64,000 nt of DNA from Bacillota bacterium. GTDB taxonomy: Bacteria; Bacillota; Clostridia; Oscillospirales; Oscillospiraceae. The stretch is taken from the NCBI GenBank assembly GCA_021768085.1, contig JAETOJ010000003.1:86823-150822 (forward strand). The letters are read 5' to 3'. Below, piece by piece: positions 51,328 through 60,375 of the stretch. Within the stretch, counting starts at the first letter, position 1, and the number at the start of each line of letters is the position of its first letter. Both the position numbers and the translations under genes were made by a program. The notes under the pieces are model-generated. The model had not been told where the DNA came from and did no database searches. It saw nothing but the letters and a program-made list of their open reading frames with translations.

Positions 51328-51491
51328 CCTCTTTTTTGCCAAAAACCACGCCCAATCCCTTGTCCCCTCTGCAAAAAACCACCCCCATATCTGGTGGAAA
51401 ACCGGGCATTTTCCCCGCTTTCCCAGTGTAAATATTCATTCTGGAAAAAACAGGGCTTTCCCCCTCTTTTTCCCTGTATCTGACAGCGGCG

Positions 51492-51517
51492 CAGGGCGGG
51501 CCGTTCGGCCCGCCCTG
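51492..51517 (-). terminator. Hairpin after the hybrid histidine kinase gene
   Basis: CAGGGCGGGCC (51492-51502) and GGCCCGCCCTG (51507-51517) pair perfectly around GTTC, starting 4 bases after the kinase stop codon. There is no T tail, so it may be a weak or protein-dependent terminator. Confidence 0.6.
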
Positions 51518-51520
51518 TTC

Positions 51521-54088
51521 TCACCTGATGTACTTGTCCAGCAGACGCATGACCTCCCGTACGTCGATGGGCTTGGCAATATGGGCGTTCATACCGCAGT
51601 CCAGGGCGCGCTTCACGTCCTCCGCGAAGGCGTCTGCGGTCATGGCAATGATGGGCAAATCCCGATCCCCCCGTTCCAGGGAGCGGATCACCTGGGTGGC
51701 CTCATAGCCCCCCATCACCGGCATACGAATGTCCATGAGAATGGCGTCGTAGTGCCCTTCCGGGGATTTTTGGAACATCTCCACGCAGATCTGGCCGTTC
51801 TCCGCCCAGTCCAGGATGAGCCCCTCCTCCCCCAGCAGCTCAGAGGCGATCTCCCAGTTGAGCTCGTTGTCCTCCGCCAGCAGGATATGCTTACCGGAGA
51901 GATCCCGGTGGATTTCCGCCGGCCGTCTCTCCTCCTCCTCGGGCAGATCGGTGAACTGCCGCAGGGAGTTAAACAGCGTGGATTTGAACAGAGGCTTGGA
52001 GATAAAGCCGGTGATCCCCGCCTCCCGGGCGTCGTGCTCGATCTCGGCCCAGTCGTAGGCGGATATGAGCAGGATGGGCAGATCCGATCCCAGCTCCTCC
52101 CGGATCCGCCGGGCGGTGGCGATGCCGTCCATCCCGGGCAGCTTCCAGTCCAGGAGGATAATCTGATAGTCATCCCCTCGCTTGTGGCGCTTGACGGCCA
52201 TTTCCAGGGCGCTCTCTCCGTCCAGCGCCCACTCGGCGCTGACTCCAATGGACGCCAGCGATGCTACCGTGGACTCGCACAGCTGCTTGTCGTCGTCCAC
52301 CACCAGCATATTCCAGTTGGGGAGGATCATGTCCTCCTCCAGAACTTCGGCCTTCTCCAGATCCAGGGTGACGGAGAACTCGGTGCCCTTCCCCTGGCGG
52401 CTCTTGACGTCGATGGAGCCGCCCATGGCGTCCACCACGATGAACTTGGTGATGGCCATGCCCAGGCCGGTGCCCTCGGTGCGGGCCACCCGGGCGCTGT
52501 CCTCCCGGGCGAAGGAGTCAAAGAGATGCTCCATAAACTGGTCGGACATCCCGATGCCGGTGTCCTTCACCTGGATATGGATGCGCACGAAGCTCTCCCC
52601 CTTGGGGGACGCCTCCTCGTACAGCGCCATGTGGATCTCGCCCCCCTCGGGGGTGAACTTGATGGCGTTGGACAGCAGGTTCAGCAGCACCTGGTTGAGC
52701 CGCACGCTGTCGCACAGCACGTTCTCGGTGGAGATATCGTGGATGAACACGTCGAACTGCTGCTGCTTGGCCTTCACCTGGGGCTGGCAGATGGACACAA
52801 TGCCGTCCACCACCTCCCGCAGGGACACCTGATCCATGTTCAGCGTCATCTTACCGCTCTCGATCTTGGACATATCCAGCACGTCGTTGATCAGCCCCAG
52901 CAGGTGCTTGCTGGACAGGGCGATCTTCCTCAGGCAGTTCTGCACCTGCTTGGTGTCGTCCATGTTGGCGGTGGCGATGGCGGTCATGCCCACGATGGCG
53001 TTCATGGGGGTGCGGATGTCGTGGGACATATTGGACAAAAATTCGCTCTTGGCCCGGTTGGCGTGCTCCGCCTCCTTCCGGGCGGCCTCCGCCGTCTGCC
53101 GGGCCTCCTCCAGCTCCCGCAACTGGATCTTGGTGAGCTGCAAATACTTGAAGAACACCAGCAGCAGCGCCCCCAGCACCACCGCCGCCACCAGCATGGT
53201 CAGCCACGTCCACTCCGCGGTGAAATGCCTGATGGTGCTGTCCATGGAGCCGTAGGGCATGAAGGTGATGAGGTACCACTCGGAATAGGGCAGATGGGTG
53301 CAGTACAGATGGTACCGCTCCCCGCCCATGGTGAACTCGTTGGAGTAGTCCATCCCCTCGGCCATGGTGCGGGACAGCACCTCGATGTACTCCTCCGGCG
53401 TCATGCCGTTGATGTCCCCATAGGCGGCGCGCACCCGCTCGAAATAGCTGTTGCGGTAGGCGTCGGCGGTGCGGATCACAAAGGATCCGTCCTTGCGGAT
53501 GATGTAGGAATAGGCCCGCTCGCTGTTCTCCTCCAGGGACAGGTTGTCGCTGATGTAGGACACGGGCAGCCCCGCCACCAGCGCCACGCAGTCATGATCC
53601 TCCGCGGAAGGGAAGGGGGACGGCATTCCCAGCAGCACCACCTTCTCCCCCATGGTGTTTACCCCGATGGCCACCTTCTGCTGATTGTCCTTCAGGGAGG
53701 TCACAAAGGGCTCGGGATCGGTCATCGCCACCGGGGCTCCGTACAGCATCTGGAGGGAGCCGTCGCCGCGGCAGAAGGCCAGATAGTTGAAGTCCCGGGC
53801 CTTGCCCCCGGCGATCAACTCCTTCTGAAGCTCCGGATCCCCATGAACCGCGGCGGACGGGATGGTGTTGGCCAGCGAGCGCAGCTGGTTCATCTGCAGG
53901 AGAATGATGCTCTCGAAATGGCTGGAGGTCTGCTGGCTCATCCGGGACATATACAGCGTGCCCACCTCGTTGATGGCCTGGGCGCTCTGTCCGCTCATGT
54001 GCAGGGAGAAGGCGGAGAACACGCACACACACAGCAGCACAATCCCGATGAGGCTACCCCGCAGGAACCGGGTTGTCTTGTTATTCAT
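51521..54088 (-). CDS. Membrane hybrid histidine kinase with two receivers
   Basis: 855 residues. TM1 about 8-30, outside double-CACHE-like sensor (35-290; YSYIIRKDGSFVIRT, SEWYLITFMP), TM2 about 293-315, coiled coil, HisKA with His356 (SEFLSNMSHDIRTPMNAIVG), HATPase (NLLSNAIKFTPEGG; DTGIGM; GTGLGMAI), then two receivers (LLDWKLPGMDG and ILMDIRMPVMGG as phospho sites). Hybrid kinases pass phosphate His-Asp-His-Asp; an Hpt protein is encoded just upstream with a 4-base overlap (ATGA). Ligand unknown. The frame is open 55 codons before ATG 54088, but that part is over the Hpt gene in another frame. Confidence 0.95.
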   Translation of the reverse strand: MNNKTTRFLRGSLIGIVLLCVCVFSAFSLHMSGQSAQAINEVGTLYMSRMSQQTSSHFESIILLQMNQLRSLANTIPSAAVHGDPELQKELIAGGKARDFNYLAFCRGDGSLQMLYGAPVAMTDPEPFVTSLKDNQQKVAIGVNTMGEKVVLLGMPSPFPSAEDHDCVALVAGLPVSYISDNLSLEENSERAYSYIIRKDGSFVIRTADAYRNSYFERVRAAYGDINGMTPEEYIEVLSRTMAEGMDYSNEFTMGGERYHLYCTHLPYSEWYLITFMPYGSMDSTIRHFTAEWTWLTMLVAAVVLGALLLVFFKYLQLTKIQLRELEEARQTAEAARKEAEHANRAKSEFLSNMSHDIRTPMNAIVGMTAIATANMDDTKQVQNCLRKIALSSKHLLGLINDVLDMSKIESGKMTLNMDQVSLREVVDGIVSICQPQVKAKQQQFDVFIHDISTENVLCDSVRLNQVLLNLLSNAIKFTPEGGEIHMALYEEASPKGESFVRIHIQVKDTGIGMSDQFMEHLFDSFAREDSARVARTEGTGLGMAITKFIVVDAMGGSIDVKSRQGKGTEFSVTLDLEKAEVLEEDMILPNWNMLVVDDDKQLCESTVASLASIGVSAEWALDGESALEMAVKRHKRGDDYQIILLDWKLPGMDGIATARRIREELGSDLPILLISAYDWAEIEHDAREAGITGFISKPLFKSTLFNSLRQFTDLPEEEERRPAEIHRDLSGKHILLAEDNELNWEIASELLGEEGLILDWAENGQICVEMFQKSPEGHYDAILMDIRMPVMGGYEATQVIRSLERGDRDLPIIAMTADAFAEDVKRALDCGMNAHIAKPIDVREVMRLLDKYIR

Positions 54089-54447
54089 CCCGCGGAGGCC
54101 TCCTGGAAGGCGCGGATGGCCTGGGCGGTCTGCTGGTACTCCGTCTTCACCTGCTCCACCAGGGCGTCCGCCTCCGGGGTGTAGCCGTTGCGCAGCGCCT
54201 CGCTCAGCTCGCTGCTGGACTTGCCCAGCAGGGTGAAGCTCAGGTTCTGGCACACCCCTTTAATGGTGTGAGCGGCCCGGAAGGCCTCCTCGTAGTTTCC
54301 CGACTCCATGGAGGCGCACAGCAGATCATAGCTCTTGTCCTCCAAAAAGCGCAGCACAAACTTCTGGATCATCCGCTCGCTGCGCAGGCGGCCCAGCACC
54401 TCGTCGTAGTCCCCGCCCAGGGCGGCATAGCATTCTTGCAGCGTCAT
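54085..54447 (-). CDS. Histidine phosphotransfer (Hpt) protein
   Basis: 120 residues, free-standing Hpt domain with His60 in FRAAHTIKGVCQNLSF. It should shuttle phosphate between the hybrid kinase receivers and an output regulator, perhaps the REC-HD-GYP-GGDEF protein encoded just before it. I chose ATG 54447, 10 bases after AGGAG; GTG codons at 54456 and 54450 are possible. Overlap with the kinase gene indicates coupled translation. Confidence 0.9.
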   Translation of the reverse strand: MTLQECYAALGGDYDEVLGRLRSERMIQKFVLRFLEDKSYDLLCASMESGNYEEAFRAAHTIKGVCQNLSFTLLGKSSSELSEALRNGYTPEADALVEQVKTEYQQTAQAIRAFQEASAG

Positions 54448-54465
54448 CACGCGCACGCTCCTTTC

Positions 54466-56550
54466 TCAGTTCTCGGCGGGCCGCTCCCCGTCGATGGGAG
54501 AGATCACGGACAGGGTCCCCTCCATGCTATCGTCATAAAAGCGGTAATGTCCCCGTCCGAATCGCTTCACGGTGTAAAGGGCCTGATCCGCCGCCTGGAA
54601 CAGGGCGTCGTAGTCGGTGCCCTGCTCCTGGGTGGTGGCCACCCCCATGCTGACGGAGATGGGGAACTCCTTGTACCGCCCCTCCAGGGAGGCGAAGATC
54701 CGCTGGATGGCGGGCTCCACCTCCATCTTGCACTCCAGGAGGATCAGGAACTCGTCCCCGCCCACCCGGGCGGCGATGTCGCCCCCCCGGATGCACTGGC
54801 GCAGCTTGCCCGCCAGATGGATCAGCACCCCGTCCCCGAACAGGTGGCCGTACGTATCGTTGGCCTGCTTGAAGTGATCCAGGTCGATGATGGCCAGGGC
54901 GAACTTTCCGTCCGGCCGCTCCGCCAGCCGCTCCTGGATCCGCTTCTTGGCGGTGGCGTGGTTCAGCAGGCCCGTCATGGCGTCGTGGGTGGCCATGCGC
55001 TCCAGGTTGTCCATCATCATCCGGGAGTCGTGTATGTCGATGACCTTGCCGATGGCGCCGGTATACCGGGGGGGCTCGTCGGACGACCAGGTGGCCCGGG
55101 CCACGATCCGCGTCCAGCGGTACTCGCCGTCCATGTTCAGCATACAGTCGTAGGTGATCACCGGGTGCCCCGGCGTGGTGGCGTGGAGGGCGTCCGCCAG
55201 CCCCCGCCAGTTCTCCTGGCCCAGCCGGTGCAGGGACTTTTCGTCGTGGAGGGGATCCAGGGTGATCTCAGGCAGCCCCAGCTTCTCCGCCCCCCAGGCG
55301 GTGAGGGTCACCATAGGCGGCTGGGCGGTGTACTCGAACTGCACCTCCTCCGTCATGGCAGCGAAGAAGCTGTACTTCATCCGCTCGTGCTCCAGCAGCT
55401 CCAGGGTGCGCTCGGAGGCGGTGAGCTCCTCGTGCTTGTGCAGCTCCCGGGCCACGTTCTGCATCTCCCGCTGGTTCTGCCGCAGGGCGTTGTCCCCCTC
55501 CAGCTCCTCCCGGATCAGATCCGCGTTGTCCCGCAGGCACTCCATCACCAGGGGGTTGAAGGTGCCGCACTCGCCGTTGAGGATCATCTCGATGGCCCGC
55601 TCGTGGCTATAGGCGGGCTTATACACCCGCTCGGAGGTGAGCGCGTCGTATACGTCGGCCAGGGCCACCATCTGGGCGGAAATGGGGATCTCGTCCTCCT
55701 TCAGGCCGTCGGGGTAGCCCTTGCCGTCCCACCGCTCGTGGTGCCAGCGGCAGATCTCGTAGGCCGCCTTCACCAGCGGCTCGTCCCTGTAGTCGTCCGG
55801 CAGGGCCTCCAGCATCTCCGCGCCCACCATGGAGTGGCTTTTCATGACGGCGAACTCCTCGGGGGTGAACCGCCCGGGCTTGTTGAGGATCTCCTCCGGG
55901 ATGGCGATCTTGCCGATGTCGTGGAGGGCGGAGGCGGTGCTGATGACGGAGATGTCCGCCGGGGTGAGGTGGTACTTGTCCGTCTTGCGCATCAGCGCCG
56001 TCAGCAGGGTCTCGGTCAGTATGTGCACATGGCGCACGTGCATCCCGCTCTCCCCGTTGCGGAACTCCACAATATGGCTGAGTATGTCGATCATCAGGCT
56101 GCTGGTGCGTTCCTTCTCGTAGATCTGCTCCGCCACCAGGGACACCAGCTTCTTCTGCTTGGCATAGAGCAGCACGGTGTTCACCACCCGGCGGCGGACG
56201 ATCAGCGCGTCAAAGGGCCGGCTGATGAAGTCGGTGACCCCCAGGTCGAAGGCCCGCTCCACGTGGGTGGAGCCGCTCTCCGCCGAGATCATGATCACCG
56301 GGATCTCCTCAATCCACCGGTTTTTATTCATGATGTTCAGCACCCCGAAGCCGTCCAGCTCCGGCATCACGATATCCAGCAGCACCAGCGAGATCTCACC
56401 GCCCCGCTTTTGCAGCATGGCCACACCCTCATTGCCGTTCTCCGCCTCCAGAATCTCATACTCGTCCCCCAGCATATCCGCCAGAATGGAACGGTTCATC
56501 TCCGAGTCGTCCACAATGAGGATCTTCTGTTTGTCCGAAATTCTCTCCAA
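54466..56550 (-). CDS. Response regulator with HD-GYP, PAS and GGDEF domains
   Basis: 694 residues: receiver (1-125, Asp59 in VLLDIVMPELDG), HD-GYP phosphodiesterase (about 160-345, HD at 210-211 in SALHDIGKIAIP, GYP in HHERWDGKGYPDG), a PAS-like fold (about 385-500) and a GGDEF cyclase (about 515-675, RVGGDEFLILL intact). RGGD five residues before GGDEF fits the product-inhibition site RxxD. So it may both make and break cyclic-di-GMP, under phosphorylation. The start is TTG 56550, 10 bases after AAAGGGGG; no ATG fits. Upstream codons to 56862 run through the promoter. Confidence 0.93.
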   Translation of the reverse strand: MERISDKQKILIVDDSEMNRSILADMLGDEYEILEAENGNEGVAMLQKRGGEISLVLLDIVMPELDGFGVLNIMNKNRWIEEIPVIMISAESGSTHVERAFDLGVTDFISRPFDALIVRRRVVNTVLLYAKQKKLVSLVAEQIYEKERTSSLMIDILSHIVEFRNGESGMHVRHVHILTETLLTALMRKTDKYHLTPADISVISTASALHDIGKIAIPEEILNKPGRFTPEEFAVMKSHSMVGAEMLEALPDDYRDEPLVKAAYEICRWHHERWDGKGYPDGLKEDEIPISAQMVALADVYDALTSERVYKPAYSHERAIEMILNGECGTFNPLVMECLRDNADLIREELEGDNALRQNQREMQNVARELHKHEELTASERTLELLEHERMKYSFFAAMTEEVQFEYTAQPPMVTLTAWGAEKLGLPEITLDPLHDEKSLHRLGQENWRGLADALHATTPGHPVITYDCMLNMDGEYRWTRIVARATWSSDEPPRYTGAIGKVIDIHDSRMMMDNLERMATHDAMTGLLNHATAKKRIQERLAERPDGKFALAIIDLDHFKQANDTYGHLFGDGVLIHLAGKLRQCIRGGDIAARVGGDEFLILLECKMEVEPAIQRIFASLEGRYKEFPISVSMGVATTQEQGTDYDALFQAADQALYTVKRFGRGHYRFYDDSMEGTLSVISPIDGERPAEN

Positions 56551-56632
56551 AGGCGTGCAGCCCCCTTTCTCCGGACGCCCTCCCGCCCCCAAACGGGGGC
56601 CGGCCTCAAGGCATAGAAGGGCACTTTGCCCC

Positions 56633-56661
56633 ATCATACCACAGCCAACTGGGAAACACAA
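56633..56661 (-). promoter_or_regulatory. Promoter of the HD-GYP/GGDEF-Hpt-kinase operon
   Basis: Minus strand TTGTGT (56656-56661), 17-base spacer, TATGAT (56633-56638) with extended TGG before it. The predicted leader of about 75 bases contains a small GCCCCC/GGGGGC stem (56585-56600). The gap 56551-56888 otherwise holds only this and the divergent promoter at 56730. Confidence 0.7.
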
Positions 56662-56729
56662 GAATATATTTGCAACTTCATTTGGATTTTCCACCAATCC
56701 GGCCCGCCCGGCCCCGCGGCCATCCCCCA

Positions 56730-56759
56730 TTGACAAAAGAGGTTTTTTTATGGCATAAT
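56730..56759 (+). promoter_or_regulatory. SigA-type promoter for the dehydrogenase-esterase operon
   Basis: TTGACA (56730-56735, perfect), 18-base spacer, CATAAT (56754-56759) with extended TGG. The leader to 56889 is about 120 bases, GC-rich with possible stems, no recognised riboswitch. Confidence 0.75.
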
Positions 56760-56888
56760 TTTGGTACTGCCTTTTTGCTAAAACGCCGTCCGATGGTCCC
56801 CTGAACCGGGCCACGGCGGGCAGATCCAGGCCGGGCATCGCGCATCGCCCAAGGCCCGCCACCTAAAAACGAGAGGAGAACGAAAGCA

Positions 56889-57686
56889 ATGAATGAAAAT
56901 CTGTTTCGGCTGGACGGCAAGGTGGCCCTGGTCACCGGCGCGTCCTACGGTATCGGCTTCGCCATCGCCACCGCCATGGCGGAGGCAGGGGCCACCATTG
57001 TGTTCAACGACATCAAGCAGGAGCTGGTGGACAAGGGTATCGCCGCCTACGCCGAGCAGGGCATCAAAGCCCACGGCTATGTCTGCGACGTGACGGACGA
57101 GGACGCGGTGAACGCCCTGGTGGCCAAGATCGAGGCCGAGGTGGGCGTGATTGACATCCTGGTGAACAACGCCGGCATCATCAAGCGCATCCCCATGGTG
57201 GAGATGTCCGCCAAGGACTTCCGGCAGGTCATCGACGTGGATCTGAACGCGCCGTTTATCGTGTCCAAGGCGGTGATCCCCGCCATGATCAAGAAGGGCG
57301 GCGGCAAGATCATCAACATCTGCTCCATGATGAGCGAGCTGGGCCGGGAGACGGTCAGCGCCTACGCCGCCGCCAAGGGCGGGCTGAAGATGCTCACCCG
57401 CAACATCGCCAGCGAGTACGGCCAGTACAACATCCAGTGCAACGGCATCGGCCCCGGCTATATCGCCACCCCCCAGACCGCCCCCCTGCAGGAGCCCCAG
57501 CCCGACGGCTCCAAGCACCCCTTCGATCAGTTCATCCTGGCCAAGACCCCGGCCAACCGCTGGGGCGACCCCGCCGACCTGGGCGGCCCCGCCGTGTTCC
57601 TGGCCTCCCCCGCCTCTGACTTCGTCAACGGCCACATCCTCTACGTGGACGGCGGCATCCTGGCCTATATCGGCAAGCAGCCCTAA
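56889..57686 (+). CDS. Short-chain dehydrogenase, gluconate 5-dehydrogenase type
   Basis: 265 residues, classical SDR: cofactor loop VTGASYGIGFAIA (TGxxxGIG), NNAG (VNNAGIIKRIPM), catalytic Ser (INICSMMSELGRETVSAYAAAKGGL gives Ser, Tyr, Lys) and C-terminal YVDGGIL. The pattern NAGIIKRIPMVEM and CNGIGPGYIATPQT is that of gluconate 5-dehydrogenase / 2-deoxy-D-gluconate 3-dehydrogenase, which interconvert sugar acids with NAD(P). Substrate not proven. GAGGAGAA precedes the ATG. The stop codon directly abuts the esterase ATG. Confidence 0.88.
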   Translation: MNENLFRLDGKVALVTGASYGIGFAIATAMAEAGATIVFNDIKQELVDKGIAAYAEQGIKAHGYVCDVTDEDAVNALVAKIEAEVGVIDILVNNAGIIKRIPMVEMSAKDFRQVIDVDLNAPFIVSKAVIPAMIKKGGGKIINICSMMSELGRETVSAYAAAKGGLKMLTRNIASEYGQYNIQCNGIGPGYIATPQTAPLQEPQPDGSKHPFDQFILAKTPANRWGDPADLGGPAVFLASPASDFVNGHILYVDGGILAYIGKQP

Positions 57687-58472
57687 ATGGAAACCGTCTC
57701 TTTTCGGGCCCTGGACGCCCAGGTGAAGGGCTACCTCTGGGACGATTACGACACGCTGGCGACCCACAAGGTTCGGCCCGCCCTGGTCATCTGCCCCGGC
57801 GGGGGCTACCACTGGTGCTCCCCCCGGGAGAAGGACGCCCCGGCGCTGGAATTCCTGTCCCTGGGCTTCCAGGTGTTCGTGCTGGAGTACACCTGCCATC
57901 CGGAGGATATGTCGGACTTCCGCCCTCTGCGGGAGCTGGCCCGGTGCGTGTGCACCCTGCGGGAGCGCAGCGGGGCGTGGCGCATCGACCGGGACAAAAT
58001 CGCCGTAATGGGCTTCTCCGCCGGAGGGCACTTGGCGGCCAGCCTGGGCGCCTTCTGGAACGATCCCTCGGTGGGCCTGCCCCCGGACTGCCGCCCGGAC
58101 GGGCTGGTGCTGTGCTACCCGGTGATCGCCACCCGGGGGGAGTTCGCCCACCAGGGCTCGGCGGAGAACGTGTCCGCCGGGGACGGAGCTTACCAGGACA
58201 GGCTGAACCTGCTGGAGCGGGTGACAGCCGACTTTCCGCCCGCCTTCCTCTGGCACGGCGGCGGGGACGACTGCGTGCCCCCGGAAAACAGCCTCCTTCT
58301 GGCGCTGGAGCTGAAGCGGAACAGGGTGCCCTTTGAGTACCATCTGTTCGGCTCCGGGGGCCACGGGATCTCCACCTGCCTCCAGGAGACGGAGACACCG
58401 GATGAGATCTGCCGGGCTTGGGTGCCGCTGTGCAGGGCGTGGCTGTGCCGCCAGTTCGGCTTTACACCGTAA
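57687..58472 (+). CDS. Alpha/beta hydrolase, acetyl-esterase type
   Basis: 261 residues, no signal peptide, so cytoplasmic. Oxyanion motif CPGGGYHW, nucleophile elbow GFSAGGHLAAS (Ser), Asp in WHGGGDDCVPPENSLLLA and His in SGGHGIS. The family (BD-FAE/axe-like) removes acetyl groups from sugars. With the adjacent sugar-acid dehydrogenase a role in carbohydrate use is likely. Its ATG follows the upstream stop with no gap and no separate ribosome site, so translation is coupled. Confidence 0.87.
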   Translation: METVSFRALDAQVKGYLWDDYDTLATHKVRPALVICPGGGYHWCSPREKDAPALEFLSLGFQVFVLEYTCHPEDMSDFRPLRELARCVCTLRERSGAWRIDRDKIAVMGFSAGGHLAASLGAFWNDPSVGLPPDCRPDGLVLCYPVIATRGEFAHQGSAENVSAGDGAYQDRLNLLERVTADFPPAFLWHGGGDDCVPPENSLLLALELKRNRVPFEYHLFGSGGHGISTCLQETETPDEICRAWVPLCRAWLCRQFGFTP

Positions 58473-58553
58473 AGCGGAGCGCATCCCCGGGCGTGGCCCC
58501 GGATCCTATTCCTTGGCTGCACACCGGCGGTGGACACCACCTTTCCCCCAGAG

Positions 58554-58578
58554 AAGGGCCTTCTTCGGAAGGCCCTTT
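58554..58578 (+). terminator. Terminator of the dehydrogenase-esterase operon
   Basis: AAGGGCCTTC / GAAGGCCCTT with TTCG loop, followed by TTTCGCCGTTTT, 80 bases after the esterase stop. Confidence 0.8.
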
Positions 58579-58637
58579 CGCCGTTTTGCCCCAGGGAACC
58601 GAAACCCGGCAACCTGCCTTTTCAGCCGTATTTTCCC

Positions 58638-58666
58638 TTGCCGAACGCCTCCGGTTGTGCTAAAAT
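58638..58666 (+). promoter_or_regulatory. Promoter of the DUF1846 gene
   Basis: TTGCCG (58638-58643), 17-base spacer, TAAAAT (58661-58666), between the upstream terminator and the DUF1846 start. Confidence 0.55.
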
Positions 58667-58719
58667 CTGGAGGAGCGCGCATCAGAGAGGGGGAAGGGGC
58701 CGTCCGCGCCCCATTCGTT

Positions 58720-60210
58720 ATGTGCAACAGGATCGGCTTTGACAATCAAAAGTATTTGGAAACCCAATCCGCCCGGATCCAGGCGCGGATCGCCCGGTTC
58801 GGCGGCAAATTGTACCTGGAGTTCGGCGGCAAGCTGTTTGACGATCACCACGCCGCCCGGGTGCTGCCCGGCTTTGCCCCGGACAGCAAGATCCGGATGC
58901 TGCTGGAGCTGCGGGACAGTGTGGAGATGGTAATTGTCATCAACGCCGCCGCCATTGAGCAGAACAAGGTGCGGGGGGATCTGGGCATCACCTACGATGA
59001 GGACGTGCTACGCCTCATCGACACCTTCCGGGAAAAAAGCCTATATGTGGGCAGCGTCACCATCACCCAGTATGCGGGCCAAACCGCCGCCGACCTATTC
59101 AAGCGCCGGCTGGAGGATCTGGGGGTTCGGGTCTATCTGCACTATCCCATCCCCGGCTATCCCCATGATGTGAGGCGGATCATGTCTGAGGAGGGCTTCG
59201 GCAAAAACGACTACATCGAGACGGATCGGCCCCTGGTGGTGGTCACCGCCCCCGGTCCCGGTTCGGGGAAGATGGCTACCTGCCTGTCCCAGCTCTACCA
59301 CCACCATATCCGAGGGGTGCGGGCGGGCTACGCCAAGTTCGAGACTTTCCCCATCTGGAACCTGCCCCTGAAGCATCCGGTAAACCTGGCTTACGAGGCG
59401 GCTACGGCGGATCTCAACGATGTGAACATGATCGATCCCTTCCACCTCCAGGCCTACGGGGAAACCACCGTGAATTACAACCGGGACGTGGAGGTGTTCC
59501 CGGTGCTCCAGGCCATGTTCGGCGAGATCATGGGGGAGAGCCCCTACAAGTCCCCCACGGACATGGGCGTCAATATGGCGGGCAGCTGCATTGTAGATGA
59601 CGACGCCGTATGCGACGCGGCCAGGCAGGAGATCGTCCGTCGGTACTATGCCGCCCAGTGTGACCGCCGCCGGGGTCAGGGCAGCGACGAGATCGTATAC
59701 AAGCTGGAGCTGCTGATGAAGCAGGCCCAGGCGGGTCGGTCACTGCGCCCCGTGATCAAAACCGCCGAGGACAAGGAGGCGGAGACGGGGGAGCCCGCCG
59801 CCGCCATCCAACTCCCCGATGGTCGGATCGCCGTGGGCAAGACCTCCGAGCTGATGGGGGCCGCTGCCGCCGCCCTGCTCAACGCGCTGAAGGCGCTGGC
59901 GGGCATTCAGCGGAAGGAGCATCTGATCACCCGGGAGGCCATCGAACCCATCCAGGCTCTGAAGGTGGGCCACCTGGGCAGCCGCAACCCCCGCCTGCAC
60001 AGCGACGAGGTGCTCATCGCCCTGGCCATCTCCACCGCCACCCTGCCACTGGCCGCCCGGGCGCTGGACAGCCTGGACAAGCTCCGGGACTGCGAGGCCC
60101 ACTCCTCCGTCATCCTCACCGCCGCCGACAGCGGAACCTACAACCGGCTGGGCCTGCGGTTAACCAGCACGCCCAAGTACCAGAGCAATCAGCAGCTCTA
60201 TCATAAATAG
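58720..60210 (+). CDS. DUF1846 family protein
   Basis: 496 residues, the normal length for this family. Starts MCNRIGFDNQKYLETQSARIQARI then FGGKLYLEFGGKLFDDHHAARVLPGF, the family hallmark. A P-loop-like VVTAPGPGSGKMATCLSQL (about 175-195) suggests nucleotide binding; MIDPFHLQAYGETTVNYNRDVEVFPVL and MGVNMAGSCIVDD are further conserved blocks. The function is not known to me. ATG 58720 is chosen by family start; the nearest purine-rich site (AAGGGG) is about 20 bases upstream. Own promoter and terminator, so monocistronic. Confidence 0.92.
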   Translation: MCNRIGFDNQKYLETQSARIQARIARFGGKLYLEFGGKLFDDHHAARVLPGFAPDSKIRMLLELRDSVEMVIVINAAAIEQNKVRGDLGITYDEDVLRLIDTFREKSLYVGSVTITQYAGQTAADLFKRRLEDLGVRVYLHYPIPGYPHDVRRIMSEEGFGKNDYIETDRPLVVVTAPGPGSGKMATCLSQLYHHHIRGVRAGYAKFETFPIWNLPLKHPVNLAYEAATADLNDVNMIDPFHLQAYGETTVNYNRDVEVFPVLQAMFGEIMGESPYKSPTDMGVNMAGSCIVDDDAVCDAARQEIVRRYYAAQCDRRRGQGSDEIVYKLELLMKQAQAGRSLRPVIKTAEDKEAETGEPAAAIQLPDGRIAVGKTSELMGAAAAALLNALKALAGIQRKEHLITREAIEPIQALKVGHLGSRNPRLHSDEVLIALAISTATLPLAARALDSLDKLRDCEAHSSVILTAADSGTYNRLGLRLTSTPKYQSNQQLYHK

Positions 60211-60225
60211 AAATACAGATCAACG

Positions 60226-60253
60226 AAAAAGCCTGCCGGACGGCAGGCTTTTT
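60226..60253 (+). terminator. Terminator of the DUF1846 gene
   Basis: AAAAAGCCTGCCG / CGGCAGGCTTTTT stem with a 2-base loop and T tail, 15 bases after the stop codon. Confidence 0.9.
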
Positions 60254-60337
60254 CGCAAAAATCGCCATCGTCTATCAACCCTTTCCGGCCTCAAAGCAAA
60301 TACGGATCCGCTGCCCAACCGCGCAACCCACAAAAGG

Positions 60338-60370
60338 AAAGACGCGCTTTTCAGCGTGTCTTTTCTTTTT
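60338..60370 (+). terminator. Second terminator-like hairpin near the mobile-element edge
   Basis: AAAGACGCGCT / AGCGTGTCTTT (one mismatch) followed by TCTTTTT. It lies between the DUF1846 terminator and the recombinase 3' end; the element boundary is probably close. Confidence 0.55.
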
Positions 60371-60375
60371 GCATG

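Noticed and set aside
56551..56862. N-terminal extension of the HD-GYP/GGDEF regulator by 104 residues
   Set aside because: It spans the divergent promoters, and the receiver fold begins right after TTG 56550.
58333..58719. N-terminal extension of the DUF1846 protein by 129 residues
   Set aside because: It would overlap the esterase gene and run through a terminator and promoter; the family starts at the MCNRIGFDN segment.
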